DNA of 40,002 bases from Hephaestia sp. MAHUQ-44 (GTDB taxonomy: Bacteria > Pseudomonadota > Alphaproteobacteria > Sphingomonadales > Sphingomonadaceae). Where the stretch lies: contig NZ_JAMSLX010000021.1 in the NCBI RefSeq assembly GCF_023806085.1, forward strand, positions 1 to 40,002, given 5' to 3'. Under the pieces are notes generated by a model. The model ran no database searches, had not been told where the DNA came from, and worked only from the letters and a program-made list of their open reading frames with translations. Shown here one piece after another: positions 1 to 7,883 of this stretch. How positions within the stretch are numbered: position 1 is the stretch's first letter; every line of letters begins with the position of its first letter. The translations under genes and the position numbers were made by a program.

Positions 1-111
1 GCCGAACGATCCCACGAAACAACATGGCGACGCATCGGCACCTTGCTCGACGCCTTCCCGCCAGCAGAATGCCGCAACTATCTGCTCAACGCAGGATACG
101 GGTCAGCATGA
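1..111 (+). mobile_element. IS630-family transposase, C-terminal fragment
   Basis: The first frame of the window reads without a stop from base 1 to a TGA at 109-111. It encodes the typical tail of IS630-family transposases: a Trp-Arg-Arg-Ile-Gly motif, then a Leu-Asp-Ala-Phe segment, then Glu-Cys-Arg-Asn-Tyr and a short Gly-Tyr end. Only about 36 residues lie in the window, so the DDE catalytic core is outside it. The stop codon lies only 2 bases from the stop of the opposite-strand beta-helix gene. This places the insertion-sequence end in the next few tens of bases and makes the element the likely cause of that gene's truncation. The family call comes from remembered motif similarity only. 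Confidence 0.7.
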
Positions 112-113
112 GG

Positions 114-665
114 TCATCTGACTCTAAGGTCGCCTCCCGCGCTGTTCGCGCCGTGCTGGGTGCTGCGATAGCCGCCCTTACCGCCGGTGATCTTGATGCC
201 ATCGATGGCGATCGTCGTGATGAGCGCTTGCGACGTAAGGAAATAGGTATCGTCATCGAGAAGGATTTCGACGGTGCCGGGTACCTGTGCGGCAACGAGG
301 ATATTGGTGCCCGGCATCGTGATCGTCGAGGCGATGCGATATCTGCCGGGCGGTATCAGGACGCCCGCCTGAAATTCGCCCTTGATTGTATAGGTGTTGC
401 TACGGCGCGTCCGCGTGGAATTGGTGAAAGCTCGCTGGAACGCGGCACTGTCGTCGGTCTTGCCGTCGCCAACCGCGCCGAGATCTCGCGGATTGCAATT
501 GAGGTCCGGTGACAGGCTAGCCACCATGCTCGCGCCGACGCCGCCGGGGTCTCTGATACCCGGTGTCGCCACGGTGAGCGCGGCGAAAATGTCGGTGAGA
601 ACCGAACGGCGCGTCTCGCCGCCGCCGATCGCCCCGGCCGGGGCCAGTTCATGATTGTCGGCCAT
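114..665 (-). CDS. Beta-helix (pectate-lyase-3 fold) protein, C-terminally truncated
   Basis: The translation contains the family signature Asp-Leu-Gly-Ala-Val-Gly-Asp-Gly-Lys-Thr-Asp-Asp-Ser-Ala-Ala-Phe, followed by a Val-Leu-Ile-Pro-Pro-Gly-Arg-Tyr-Arg-Ile segment. These are the first strands of the right-handed beta-helix in pectate-lyase-superfamily, polysaccharide-acting or tailspike-like proteins. A Tat-like Arg-Arg pair followed by a hydrophobic, Ala-rich stretch near residues 18-35 may be an export signal. Full-length relatives usually exceed 400 residues, but this frame stops after about 183, beside the IS630 transposase end, so most of the helix is missing. I chose the ATG at 665 because an AAGAGA stretch lies upstream; an ATG at 677 is the alternative. 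Substrate and function cannot be assigned, and the product is probably inactive. Confidence 0.6.
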   Translation of the reverse strand: MADNHELAPAGAIGGGETRRSVLTDIFAALTVATPGIRDPGGVGASMVASLSPDLNCNPRDLGAVGDGKTDDSAAFQRAFTNSTRTRRSNTYTIKGEFQAGVLIPPGRYRIASTITMPGTNILVAAQVPGTVEILLDDDTYFLTSQALITTIAIDGIKITGGKGGYRSTQHGANSAGGDLRVR

Positions 666-830
666 TATTCTCTTCATCAGCAGAGGGGTTCGGGAGACTT
701 GGTTCCGATCAGCGCCGTCATCATATCTACCATCGAGCGCAAGCGGGTGTCGATTCAATGGCGATGCGTGCGTGCATTGGTACGGCAGCCGCGTCGGGCC
801 CGTACAGCGCGTTGCACGACGCAAGGTGCT

Positions 831-2141
831 TCACGTCTTGCGTGCCGGCTCCACCAGCACCTTGTCGATCCGCCGCCCGTCGAGGTCGACGATCTCGAAG
901 CGCCAGCCTTGCTTGACGAAGCTCTCGCCTTCGGAGGGCAGGTGGCGGAAGGCTGCGAGCGCGAAGCCCGCTACGGTCGCGTAGTCGCGATCCTCGGGCA
1001 GGATGATGTCGATCCGGTCGGCCAGCGTATCGGCGGCCATGTTGCCCGAGACGAGCAGCGAGCCGTCGTCGCGCTCGACCAGCGAGGGCGGGTCCTCCGG
1101 ATCGGCGTCGGACACGAATTCGCCCGCGATCGCGATCAGCAGGTCGGCGGGGGTCACGACGCCTTCGAAATGGCCGTATTCGTCGTGGACCAGTGCCATC
1201 GGCACCTCGGCCTGGCGCAGCGCGCCGAGCGCATCCATCGCGTCGAGCTGGTCGGGGATGACGGGGGCGGTGCGCATCATCGCGCGCAGATCGATCGGGG
1301 CACCGTCGAGCAGCGCGGCGACGATATCGCGCGCCGCGACCACGCCGATCACCGAATCGACCGATCCTTCGGCGACCGGCAGCCGGGTATGCCCGCTTTC
1401 GAGCAGCGCGACCTTGACCGCGTCGGCATCGAGATCGACGTCGAGCCAGTCGACTTCGGTGCGCGGAGTCATCACCTCGCGCACCGGCCGGTCGGCGAGC
1501 CGCACCACGCCCGAAATAATCGAGCGCTCATATTCTTCGAGCACCCCCGAACGCGAGGCTTCGGCGACGATCATGTGCAGTTCTTCGGCGGTGACTTGCG
1601 CTTCCGAATCGCGCGACATGCCGAGCAGACGGAAGAAAAATCCACTCGTCGAATCGAGCAGCCAGACGAGCGGGGCGGCGATCCGCGCGAGCCAGTGCAT
1701 CGGCTGCGCGATCACCGCAGCGATCGGTTCGGGGGAGCGCAGCGCGATCTGTTTGGGTACCAGTTCACCGATCACCAGCGAGGCGTAGGTGGTCAGCCCG
1801 ATGACGGTGGCGAACCCCAGCGTGCCCGCGATGTCGGGGGACATCCCGAGCCGCACCAGCCGCGCGGCCACCGGCCCGCCCAGGCTCGCGCCCGAATAGG
1901 CACCGGCGATGATCCCGATCAGGGTGATCCCGATCTGGGTCGTCGACAGGAAGCGACCGGGGTCGCTGGCCAGCGCCAACGCCGCCCGCGCGCCGCGCTT
2001 GCCCGCGCGCGCCATCGCCTCGAGCCGCGCTTTGCGTGCCGACACGACCGCCAGTTCGGCCATCGCGAACACACCGTTCAGCATGACCAGCGCGACGATG
2101 ATCGCAACGTCGATCCAGGGGAAGGGAGGAAGGGCTGGCAT
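831..2141 (-). CDS. CNNM/CorC-HlyC family membrane protein with CBS pair
   Basis: The protein has the full architecture of the hemolysin C/CorC-like UPF0053 family. An N-terminal DUF21/CNNM membrane domain has hydrophobic segments at about residues 8-30, 70-95 and 100-120, with the conserved Gly-Glu-Leu-Val-Pro-Lys motif. A CBS pair follows, starting near Arg-Glu-Val-Met-Thr-Pro-Arg and running to about residue 345. A C-terminal CorC_HlyC (transporter-associated) domain covers the last 80 residues. Family members are linked to divalent cation (Mg2+/Co2+) export or homeostasis; haemolysis is a historical label. The length of about 436 residues is normal. I chose the ATG at 2141 because an AAGGAGG lies 12 bases upstream; a TTG at 2150 would sit too close to it. 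The gene stands alone, divergent from the OmpA-like lipoprotein. The specific ion is not deducible. Confidence 0.9.
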   Translation of the reverse strand: MPALPPFPWIDVAIIVALVMLNGVFAMAELAVVSARKARLEAMARAGKRGARAALALASDPGRFLSTTQIGITLIGIIAGAYSGASLGGPVAARLVRLGMSPDIAGTLGFATVIGLTTYASLVIGELVPKQIALRSPEPIAAVIAQPMHWLARIAAPLVWLLDSTSGFFFRLLGMSRDSEAQVTAEELHMIVAEASRSGVLEEYERSIISGVVRLADRPVREVMTPRTEVDWLDVDLDADAVKVALLESGHTRLPVAEGSVDSVIGVVAARDIVAALLDGAPIDLRAMMRTAPVIPDQLDAMDALGALRQAEVPMALVHDEYGHFEGVVTPADLLIAIAGEFVSDADPEDPPSLVERDDGSLLVSGNMAADTLADRIDIILPEDRDYATVAGFALAAFRHLPSEGESFVKQGWRFEIVDLDGRRIDKVLVEPARKT

Positions 2142-2301
2142 GGCGCGCAACTGCCTCCTTGGCGTGTTTCTGTCGTTCGCACAACCGCGCGATCATCATT
2201 GGTTCAAATCGCAGGCGGAACAATCAGCCTTGGGGTAGAGTTACCTCGACGACCGTCCGCGTAGGGGCGAGCGGCGTGATATTTGAGAAGGACACAGGGA
2301 C

Positions 2302-2979
2302 ATGGGCATTTCGACCAAGCTGATGGTCGCGGCCGCGATGGGCGCGCTCGTCTTTACTTCAGCCTGCACCACCGATCCGGTGACTGGCGAGAAGCGGATT
2401 TCCAAGGCCGCGATCGGCGGTATCGGCGGCGCGCTGGGCGGCTATCTGCTCGGCGATCTCGTCGGCGGCCGGCACGATCGCACCGAAAAGATCATCGGCG
2501 CCGGGATCGGCGGCCTCGCGGGCGCGGGCGTCGGCGCCTATATGGACAAGCAGGAGCGCGATCTGCGCGCCAAGACCGCGGGTACCGACGTGCAGGTCAT
2601 CCGCCAGGGCGACGATCTGTTGCTCAACATGCCGTCGGGTATCACCTTCGGCTACGACAGCGCCAATGTGCAGCCGCAGTTCCGCCCGACGCTCGATCAG
2701 GTCTCGGACGTGCTTTCGCAGTACAACCAGACCTATATCGACGTGTACGGCCACACCGATTCGACCGGCAGCGATGCCTATAACCAGGGGCTGTCCGAGC
2801 GGCGTGCCGCGGCGGTTTCGAGCTATCTCCAGTCGCGCGGCGTGCAGGCAGCGCGGATCGGCACGCGCGGGTTCGGCGAAAGCCAGCCGATCGCCTCGAA
2901 CGCGACCGAGGATGGCCGCGCCGCGAACCGTCGCGTCGAGATCAAGATCGTTCCGATCACGCAGAACGATCTCCAGTAA
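2302..2979 (+). CDS. OmpA-family outer-membrane lipoprotein with glycine zipper
   Basis: A short lipoprotein signal ends in Thr-Ser-Ala-Cys, with the lipidated Cys near residue 22. A glycine-zipper region follows (about residues 37-80), rich in Gly-Gly-Ile-Gly-Gly and Gly-Ala-Gly-Ile-Gly-Gly repeats. The C-terminal OmpA-like peptidoglycan-binding domain (about residues 110-220) has the Thr-Phe-Gly-Tyr-Asp-Ser start, the Gly-His-Thr-Asp-Ser-Thr-Gly motif, the Asn-x-x-Leu-Ser-x-x-Arg-Ala helix and the Asn-Arg-Arg-Val-Glu-Ile ending. This resembles YiaD/Pal-like proteins that tether the outer membrane to the cell wall. At 225 residues it is complete. It is monocistronic, followed directly by a GC-rich hairpin. 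The exact in vivo role is unknown. Confidence 0.93.
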   Translation: MGISTKLMVAAAMGALVFTSACTTDPVTGEKRISKAAIGGIGGALGGYLLGDLVGGRHDRTEKIIGAGIGGLAGAGVGAYMDKQERDLRAKTAGTDVQVIRQGDDLLLNMPSGITFGYDSANVQPQFRPTLDQVSDVLSQYNQTYIDVYGHTDSTGSDAYNQGLSERRAAAVSSYLQSRGVQAARIGTRGFGESQPIASNATEDGRAANRRVEIKIVPITQNDLQ

Positions 2980-2985
2980 GCGCGT

Positions 2986-3015
2986 GCCGGCCGGCGGCTT
3001 GCGCTGCCGGCCGGC
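2986..3015. terminator. GC-rich hairpin after the OmpA-like gene
   Basis: The 10-base word GCCGGCCGGC occurs at 2986-2995 and again at 3006-3015. Because it is self-complementary, the two copies can pair around a 10-base loop. It lies seven bases after the lipoprotein stop codon and is followed by a short T-containing stretch. It is a plausible transcription terminator for the plus-strand gene and could also serve the converging ygfZ gene. Confidence 0.6.
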
Positions 3016-3061
3016 TATTGGTTTGGTCCCCTTATGTGGGCCGGGGCCGCAACCGATTCGA

Positions 3062-3778
3062 CTATGACTCCACTGCCAGCGCGCCTTCCAGCCAGGCGGG
3101 GCGCAGCGCATCGCCCAGATCCTCCACCCGGCGATGCGCGACCATCAGCCCGAAGTCGGGGTAGGTCGCGCGCGTGCGCTTGTCGGGCTTGGCCAGTGGC
3201 GCCACTACCAGCCGCCGGTTGACCGTGCTGCGATAATGCATTCGCGCGGTATTCTCCTGCCCGACATAGCAGCCCTTGGTGAAGCTGACGCCGTTCAACT
3301 CGGCCGCATTGCATTCGAGCCACAGCGTTTCGCCCGCGCCCAACTCGGCGACGCCTTCGGTCACCCCGAGCCGCAACCGGTGCTCGGTCCACCCCTCGGC
3401 CGCCGCGCCCGGCGCACCCAGCCAGCGTCGCCCAAGCTCGGCCAGCCGCGGATCGGCAACGCCCCGATCGCCGTCGCGCGCCCAATGCACCGCGCCCGCC
3501 GCGGGCTCGATCGTGATCGGACGCCGCAAGCGATAGAGCGTCAGCCGCCGGGAAAGCGTTTCGGCCTGCGCCGCTTCGCAGTCGATCAGCAACGCGTCGC
3601 CATCGGCCCAGATCAGGAAATCGAACAACGCCTTGCCCTGCGGGGTCAGCAACGCCGCCCAGCGCGGGGCCGAGTCGTCGAGCGTGGCGACGTCGTTGGT
3701 GACGAGGCCCTGGAGGAATCCGCGCACATCCTCGCCGGCAAGCCGGATCAGCGCGCGATCGGTGAGACAGGTGGACAT
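3062..3778 (-). CDS. ygfZ: YgfZ/GcvT-family folate-binding protein
   Basis: This is a GcvT-fold protein of 238 residues carrying the YgfZ signature Lys-Gly-Cys-Tyr-x-Gly-Gln-Glu near residue 167. The N-terminal folate-binding half is recognisable from [10 protein letters not shown] and from Leu-Thr-Pro-Gln-Gly-Lys. In characterised bacteria and mitochondria (IBA57) the family supports folate-dependent assembly or repair of certain iron-sulfur enzymes, and the signature cysteine matters for function. It is cytoplasmic. It is divergent from pyrC, with about 80 bases between the two start codons that must hold both promoters. There is no sign of decay. Confidence 0.92.
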   Translation of the reverse strand: MSTCLTDRALIRLAGEDVRGFLQGLVTNDVATLDDSAPRWAALLTPQGKALFDFLIWADGDALLIDCEAAQAETLSRRLTLYRLRRPITIEPAAGAVHWARDGDRGVADPRLAELGRRWLGAPGAAAEGWTEHRLRLGVTEGVAELGAGETLWLECNAAELNGVSFTKGCYVGQENTARMHYRSTVNRRLVVAPLAKPDKRTRATYPDFGLMVAHRRVEDLGDALRPAWLEGALAVES

Positions 3779-3858
3779 GCCCCTCAGGTAGGCGCGTTCG
3801 GCCCCGAACCCAAGAGGCAGGCTGGCACCCGGCGCGTCGCGCGGATAGAGGGGGCGGC

Positions 3859-4902
3859 ATGATCGATCGCCTCACCCTGCGCCGCCCCGACGATTGGCAC
3901 GTTCACCTGCGCGACGGGCCGATGCTCGCCGCGGTCGCGAACGATACCGCGCGCCAGTTCGCGCGCGCGATCGTGATGCCCAATCTCAGCCCGCCGATCA
4001 CGACGGTCGCGGCGGCGACGGCGTATCGCACGCGTATCCTCGCCGCGTTGCCCGAGGGCCATGGCTTCACCCCGCTGATGACCTGCTACCTCACCGACGA
4101 TGCCGATCCCGCGGAGATTGTCCGCGGGTTCGAGGCGGGCGTGTTCGCCGCGTGCAAGCTCTATCCTGCCAACGCGACGACCAATTCGGCGCACGGCGTC
4201 ACCGATCTCCACGCGATCCGCCCGGTGTTCGAGGCGATGCAGCGCGCGGGGATGCCGCTGTTGATCCACGGCGAGGTCACCGATGCCGATGTCGACATCT
4301 TCGATCGCGAGGCGGTGTTCATCGATCGCACGCTGGGCGATCTGGTCCGCGATTTTCCCGCGCTCAAGATCGTGCTCGAACATATCACCACGGCCGAGGC
4401 GGCGGCGTTCGTCGGCGCGGCTGGCCCCAATGTCGCGGCAACGATCACCCCGCAGCACCTCCATCTCAACCGCAACGCGCTGTTCGCGGGCGGCCTGCGC
4501 CCGCACGCTTATTGCCTGCCGGTCGTCAAGCGCGAACGCCACCGGCGCGCGGTGCGCGCGGCCGCAGTGTCGGGCTCGCCCAAATTCTTCCTCGGCACCG
4601 ATAGCGCGCCGCACGCGGTCGCGGCCAAGGAGGCGGCCTGCGGCTGCGCGGGGATCTTCAACGCGCCGTTCGCGCTCGAAAGCTATGCGACGGTATTCGA
4701 CGAGGAAGATGCGCTCGATCGGTTCGAGGCGTTCGCGTCGCTCAACGGCCCCGCTTTTTACGGCCTGCCGGTCAATGAGACGACGATCACGCTCGAACGC
4801 GCGCCCATCGACGTGCCCGACCGGATCGGTACGGGCGACACCAGCCTGGTCCCGTTCCACGCGGGTGAGCGGCTGGGGTGGCGGCTCGTCGATCGGCCCT
4901 AG
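3859..4902 (+). CDS. pyrC: Dihydroorotase (class II, PyrC)
   Basis: This enzyme catalyses the reversible cyclisation of carbamoyl-aspartate to dihydroorotate in pyrimidine synthesis. The N-terminal Asp-Trp-His-Val-His-Leu-Arg-Asp motif (residues 11-18) supplies the first zinc-binding histidines. Cys-Lys-Leu-Tyr-Pro-Ala-Asn contains the lysine that is carbamylated to bridge the metals. Later conserved pieces are Leu-Leu-Ile-His-Gly-Glu, Leu-Glu-His-Ile-Thr-Thr and Gly-Thr-Asp-Ser-Ala-Pro-His, the last carrying the catalytic Asp. At 347 residues it matches the roughly 348-residue E. coli-type PyrC rather than the longer class I enzymes. It is monocistronic and divergent from ygfZ, and ends just before a very long palindrome. 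The assignment is firm. Confidence 0.97.
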   Translation: MIDRLTLRRPDDWHVHLRDGPMLAAVANDTARQFARAIVMPNLSPPITTVAAATAYRTRILAALPEGHGFTPLMTCYLTDDADPAEIVRGFEAGVFAACKLYPANATTNSAHGVTDLHAIRPVFEAMQRAGMPLLIHGEVTDADVDIFDREAVFIDRTLGDLVRDFPALKIVLEHITTAEAAAFVGAAGPNVAATITPQHLHLNRNALFAGGLRPHAYCLPVVKRERHRRAVRAAAVSGSPKFFLGTDSAPHAVAAKEAACGCAGIFNAPFALESYATVFDEEDALDRFEAFASLNGPAFYGLPVNETTITLERAPIDVPDRIGTGDTSLVPFHAGERLGWRLVDRP

Positions 4903-4909
4903 ATGTTCA

Positions 4910-4991
4910 GCGGCACCAGCCCGCTCCCCCACCCGGCCTCCCACAGCGTATAATCGATGGGAGGCCGGGTGGGGGAGCGGGCTGGTGCCGC
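4910..4991. terminator. 34-bp perfect palindrome, bidirectional terminator candidate
   Basis: Bases 4910-4943 are the exact reverse complement of 4958-4991, giving a 34-bp stem with a 14-base loop. The stem contains runs of C on one arm and G on the other. It fills the space between the convergent genes pyrC (ends 4902) and the EipA-like gene (ends 4998), so termination in both directions is the obvious role. The length and perfection are unusual for a simple terminator and could also mark a dispersed intergenic repeat. Confidence 0.75.
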
Positions 4992-4997
4992 CTCAGG

Positions 4998-5801
4998 TCA
5001 GAAGGGCAGCCACTTCTGCTTGTGCGAGAATTTCATATAGCCGACGTTGACGCCCGCGCGCACGCCGACGCCGAGCCGCACCGGGATCAACACGACATTG
5101 CCCGAGCGCAGGTACGAGGCCGAGAAGCCACCGACGAAATAGAGGTGCCCCTCGCCCGCCGGGAAGCGCTTGAACAAATCCTCGCTGTCGTAAAGGTTGT
5201 AGACCAGCACGAACACCTTGTTGGCGTCACCGCCGACGTCGAAGCCCACCGACGGGCCGGTCCAATAGACCGGCATCTGGCCCTCGACCTTGTGGCTGAG
5301 CATCCCCGATCCATAGCGCAGGCCGACGACGAACGCGCCCGATGCCTCGCGCCCGGCGATATAACCGTTGGGCTCGCCCTGATCCTTGAGGATGCCCTCG
5401 ATGATCCCGGCCAGTCCTTCGGCGCCCTTGCCGAACACGCCCTCGGCCGCGCCGATCAGATCGTCGCGTTTATAGGTCTGGTCGGCCTGGGTGGTCGCGG
5501 TCGCTGCGGCGGGGTTGCCGACCTGTTGCCCCGCAGGCGGCGCCGGGATCTCGGGATAATTAGTATTCGGGACTGTCTGGCTGCCCTGATCGACCGGCTG
5601 ATAGGCGTCGGGATCGGGGTAGGGCTGCGTGTTCGAAAGCGTGGCGGTGGGCGCTTCCTGCGTCACGGCGGGTGTGCCCAGATCGCTGTCGATGGCGGCG
5701 TTGGGGTCGATCGTGCGCACCTGCGCCGCCGCAGGCGCGGTTCCCAGCGCGATCGCCGCGGCGGCAAGCCACGACATCCAGAACCGTCCGCGCATCGTCA
5801 T
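4998..5801 (-). CDS. DUF1134 / EipA-like envelope protein
   Basis: A signal peptide (hydrophobic Trp-Leu-Ala-Ala-Ala-Ala-Ile-Ala-Leu, cleavage after Ala-Ala-Ala-Gln near residue 27) precedes a Pro/Thr/Gln-rich, probably disordered stretch to about residue 110. A conserved DUF1134 domain then runs to the end, including Gly-Thr-Glu-like Gly-Ala-Phe-Val-Val-Gly-Leu-Arg-Tyr-Gly-Ser-Gly and Tyr-Trp-Thr-Gly-Pro-Ser-Val-Gly-Phe-Asp. DUF1134 proteins are small periplasmic beta-barrels restricted to Alphaproteobacteria. The Brucella member EipA is known to support envelope integrity. This copy is 267 residues. It is monocistronic, converging on pyrC across the palindrome. An internal ATG at 5795 is an alternative start. 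The molecular activity is not known from sequence. Confidence 0.85.
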   Translation of the reverse strand: MTMRGRFWMSWLAAAAIALGTAPAAAQVRTIDPNAAIDSDLGTPAVTQEAPTATLSNTQPYPDPDAYQPVDQGSQTVPNTNYPEIPAPPAGQQVGNPAAATATTQADQTYKRDDLIGAAEGVFGKGAEGLAGIIEGILKDQGEPNGYIAGREASGAFVVGLRYGSGMLSHKVEGQMPVYWTGPSVGFDVGGDANKVFVLVYNLYDSEDLFKRFPAGEGHLYFVGGFSASYLRSGNVVLIPVRLGVGVRAGVNVGYMKFSHKQKWLPF

Positions 5802-5961
5802 TCTATCCCCCGAGGATCAAATTGGGTGCGACGTTAATCATTCCTGCGATGACCGCGCAATGAACGGGCGATGACCTGAGTCGATTTCGCGGTCGATGGC
5901 GACATAATGCGCCATTGATCGTGTGCGACAGCGCGGCTATAGCCCCGCGTTCGGCGCATCC

Positions 5962-6054
5962 GGAGACGTGGGTGAGTGGCTGAAACCAACGGTTTGCTAA
6001 ACCGTCGTACTGGTAAATCCGGTACCGAGGGTTCGAATCCCTCCGTCTCCGCCA
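5962..6054 (+). tRNA. tRNA-Ser (anticodon GCU)
   Basis: The 7-base acceptor arm at 5962-5968 pairs with 6044-6050, followed by a G discriminator and an encoded CCA (6052-6054). The anticodon GCT lies at 5996-5998 within a Thr-like TTTGCTAAA loop. A long variable arm and the GGTTCGAATCC T-arm identify a class II serine tRNA. It reads AGC/AGU codons. A tyrosine integrase starts 168 bases downstream on the same strand, which makes the 3' part of this tRNA a likely integration site. Confidence 0.95.
6028..6054 (+). other. Presumed attL core (3' end of tRNA-Ser)
   Basis: P4-type integrases usually recombine within the T-arm and acceptor end of a tRNA and leave a functional tRNA at one island edge. 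The intact 3' end at 6028-6054 followed by an integrase gene fits that pattern. I looked for a second copy of this segment further right and found only short chance matches, so the opposite edge is not confirmed. Confidence 0.45.
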
Positions 6055-6173
6055 GGCCCCTGTTTTCAGCGGTTCGCCCCAGTCCACCGGACTTGACAAA
6101 ACTCCCAGAAAACTGACGTTTATTCGCGATACCGGGCCGCACACGTTCATATGCCTCCGCTCCAGCGCATGGT

Positions 6174-6209
6174 CGGAAACGTGGTATCGATCCGGAAAAA
6201 CGTGGTATC
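6174..6209 (+). repeat. Direct repeat pair upstream of integrase
   Basis: The 10-mer ACGTGGTATC occurs at 6179-6188 and 6200-6209, each preceded by a CGGAAA-type stretch. The repeat period is 21 bp, about two helical turns. The position between the tRNA and the integrase start suggests arm-type binding sites for the integrase or its excisionase, or an autoregulatory site. No binding evidence exists beyond spacing and position. Confidence 0.5.
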
Positions 6210-6221
6210 TGGAGAGACACC

Positions 6222-7547
6222 GTGCTGAACGATGCGAAGCTGCGAGCCGCCCGCCCAAAGGATAAGGCCTACAAGCTGACGGACAGCAATCGGCTCTATC
6301 TCTACGTGACCCCGGCAGGTGGTAAGCTCTGGCGCTGGAATTATTCGTACGATGGCCGGCAGAAGAGCCTCTCTTTCGGTTCATACCCCTCAACTAGCCT
6401 GCTTGAGGCGCGAGAGAAGCGCGATGCGGCGCGTAAGCAGCTCAATGAGGGCATTGATCCAGCAATTGCCAAGAAGCTGCACATACAGGCGAATATCGAA
6501 GCAGCGCGGGTCACGTTCGAGAAGGTCGCTCGGGAATGGCATGAGGCAAATGCGCCTCAATGGGCCAAGGTGCACGCCGCCGAAGTGATTCGTACGCTCG
6601 AGCGCGATGTTTTCCCTGCGATCGGCAGTTTGCCGATCGGCGCGTTGACTCCTCCCAAGATTCTGGAAGTGCTGCGAGCGATCGAGGCGCGGTCGGCGAT
6701 CGAGACGGCGAAGCGTATCCGGCAACGCATTTCCGCAATCTACGCCTATGCGATCGCGAGCGGTCACACGGAGACGGACCCGGCCGAGAAGGTGGGCGCG
6801 GCACTCAAACCATTGCCCAGGAAGGGTCGGCAGCCAGCGATCACGGACATAAGCGAGCTTCGACGAATGCTGGCGACGGTGGACGGCGATTTCGCGCGTC
6901 CGGTCACGCGATTGGCTTTGCGGCTGATCGCGTTGACTGCGGTGCGGCCGGGTGAACTGCGCGGTGCGCTGTGGTCCGAATTCGAAGACCTCGACGGCTC
7001 CGAGCCCCTCTGGCGGATTCCCGCTTCGCGGATGAAGGGCGATCGTGATCGCAAGGACGAGCTCGGCGGCGATCATCTCGTCCCCCTGGCGCCGGAAAGT
7101 GTGGCGGTGCTGCGGACAGCCTGGAAACTGAGTGGTACCGGAAAGCTGGTGTTCCCGAGCAACCGCCATCTGCATCGCCCGATGAGCGAGAATGCGCTTG
7201 GCTATCTGCTCAACCGCGCCGGGTACCACGGTCGGCACGTGCCACACGGTTTTCGCGCGGCGTTCTCGACCATCATGAACGAGTGGGCGAAGGTTCACGG
7301 ACGACCCGACGACCGCGAAGTGATCGATCTCATGCTCGCCCATGTTCCAACCAATAAGGTCGAAGGTGCCTACAATCGTGCGGCGTACATGGACCGCCGT
7401 CGTGAATTGGCGGTCGTTTGGGCTGAAATGGTCTCGCAAAGCTTGTTGAAGCCAGCAGACCTCCTCCCGCTGCCGGTCAAGGCCAACCCCTTCAAGGGCG
7501 TGAAGCGTCGGACCGATCCCACGCCGCGACCGCGCTTGGTCGAGTAG
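6222..7547 (+). CDS. P4-type tyrosine integrase
   Basis: This 441-residue protein has the layout of prophage CP4-57/P4-like integrases. An N-terminal DUF4102 arm-binding domain spans about residues 1-85 (Leu-Tyr-Leu-Tyr-Val-Thr and Lys-Ser-Leu-Ser-Phe-Gly-Ser-Tyr-Pro). A core-binding domain spans about residues 100-190. The C-terminal catalytic domain contains Arg242 in Val-Arg-Pro-Gly-Glu-Leu, the His342-Gly-Phe-Arg345 box and the nucleophile candidate Tyr384 in Ala-Tyr-Asn-Arg-Ala-Ala-Tyr. The start is a GTG at 6222 preceded by GGAGAG. It lies next to tRNA-Ser, so it probably drives integration of the adjacent island. All catalytic boxes are present, so it is predicted to be active. Confidence 0.93.
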   Translation: MLNDAKLRAARPKDKAYKLTDSNRLYLYVTPAGGKLWRWNYSYDGRQKSLSFGSYPSTSLLEAREKRDAARKQLNEGIDPAIAKKLHIQANIEAARVTFEKVAREWHEANAPQWAKVHAAEVIRTLERDVFPAIGSLPIGALTPPKILEVLRAIEARSAIETAKRIRQRISAIYAYAIASGHTETDPAEKVGAALKPLPRKGRQPAITDISELRRMLATVDGDFARPVTRLALRLIALTAVRPGELRGALWSEFEDLDGSEPLWRIPASRMKGDRDRKDELGGDHLVPLAPESVAVLRTAWKLSGTGKLVFPSNRHLHRPMSENALGYLLNRAGYHGRHVPHGFRAAFSTIMNEWAKVHGRPDDREVIDLMLAHVPTNKVEGAYNRAAYMDRRRELAVVWAEMVSQSLLKPADLLPLPVKANPFKGVKRRTDPTPRPRLVE

Positions 7548-7883
7548 CGTCGGGGACGGACCGCCGTTCGTCTTCACCCGTGACTTGCAAATCGCGCCGC
7601 TGGGCTTAGGCTGACCCGGCGCCCACAGCAGGGCGCAGAGGCGTGAGAACCTCTCTTGAGTCTGAAGACATCAACGCGGCGCCGCGGCCGGGTGGCCGAC
7701 GCACATGTCCAGGCCGCGTGCGGCTAAAAGCGTCGGCGCAAGTCTCAAGCTTGTTCTCAACACCCGGCTCTTCGCCGGTCCCGCCTCGATATCGAGGCGG
7801 GAGGCGAAGCTGTCCGATCCAAGCTCATTTGCAAGTAGCGATGGCGACCTCATTCCAGGTCGTCGGGCCAGGCGATCGCTGTC
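7548..7883. other. Gene-poor gap between integrase and fecI
   Basis: No convincing gene is seen in these 336 bases. A 60-codon open frame at 7705-7887 overlaps the fecI start by 4 bases, but its composition resembles no family I know. The promoter of the fecI-fecR-receptor-isopeptidase unit should lie here. I cannot point to a clear -35/-10 pair. Confidence 0.4.

Noticed and set aside
651..2264. Very long plus-strand open frame of 537 codons
   Set aside because: It lies entirely antisense to the CorC-like gene, is Arg/His/Asp-rich and matches no family. The opposite strand encodes a perfect conserved architecture.
3784..4944. Minus-strand open frame across pyrC
   Set aside because: It is an antisense shadow of dihydroorotase with biased composition.
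4878..5837. Plus-strand open frame across the EipA-like gene
   Set aside because: It reads through the long palindrome and is antisense to DUF1134, with low-complexity content.
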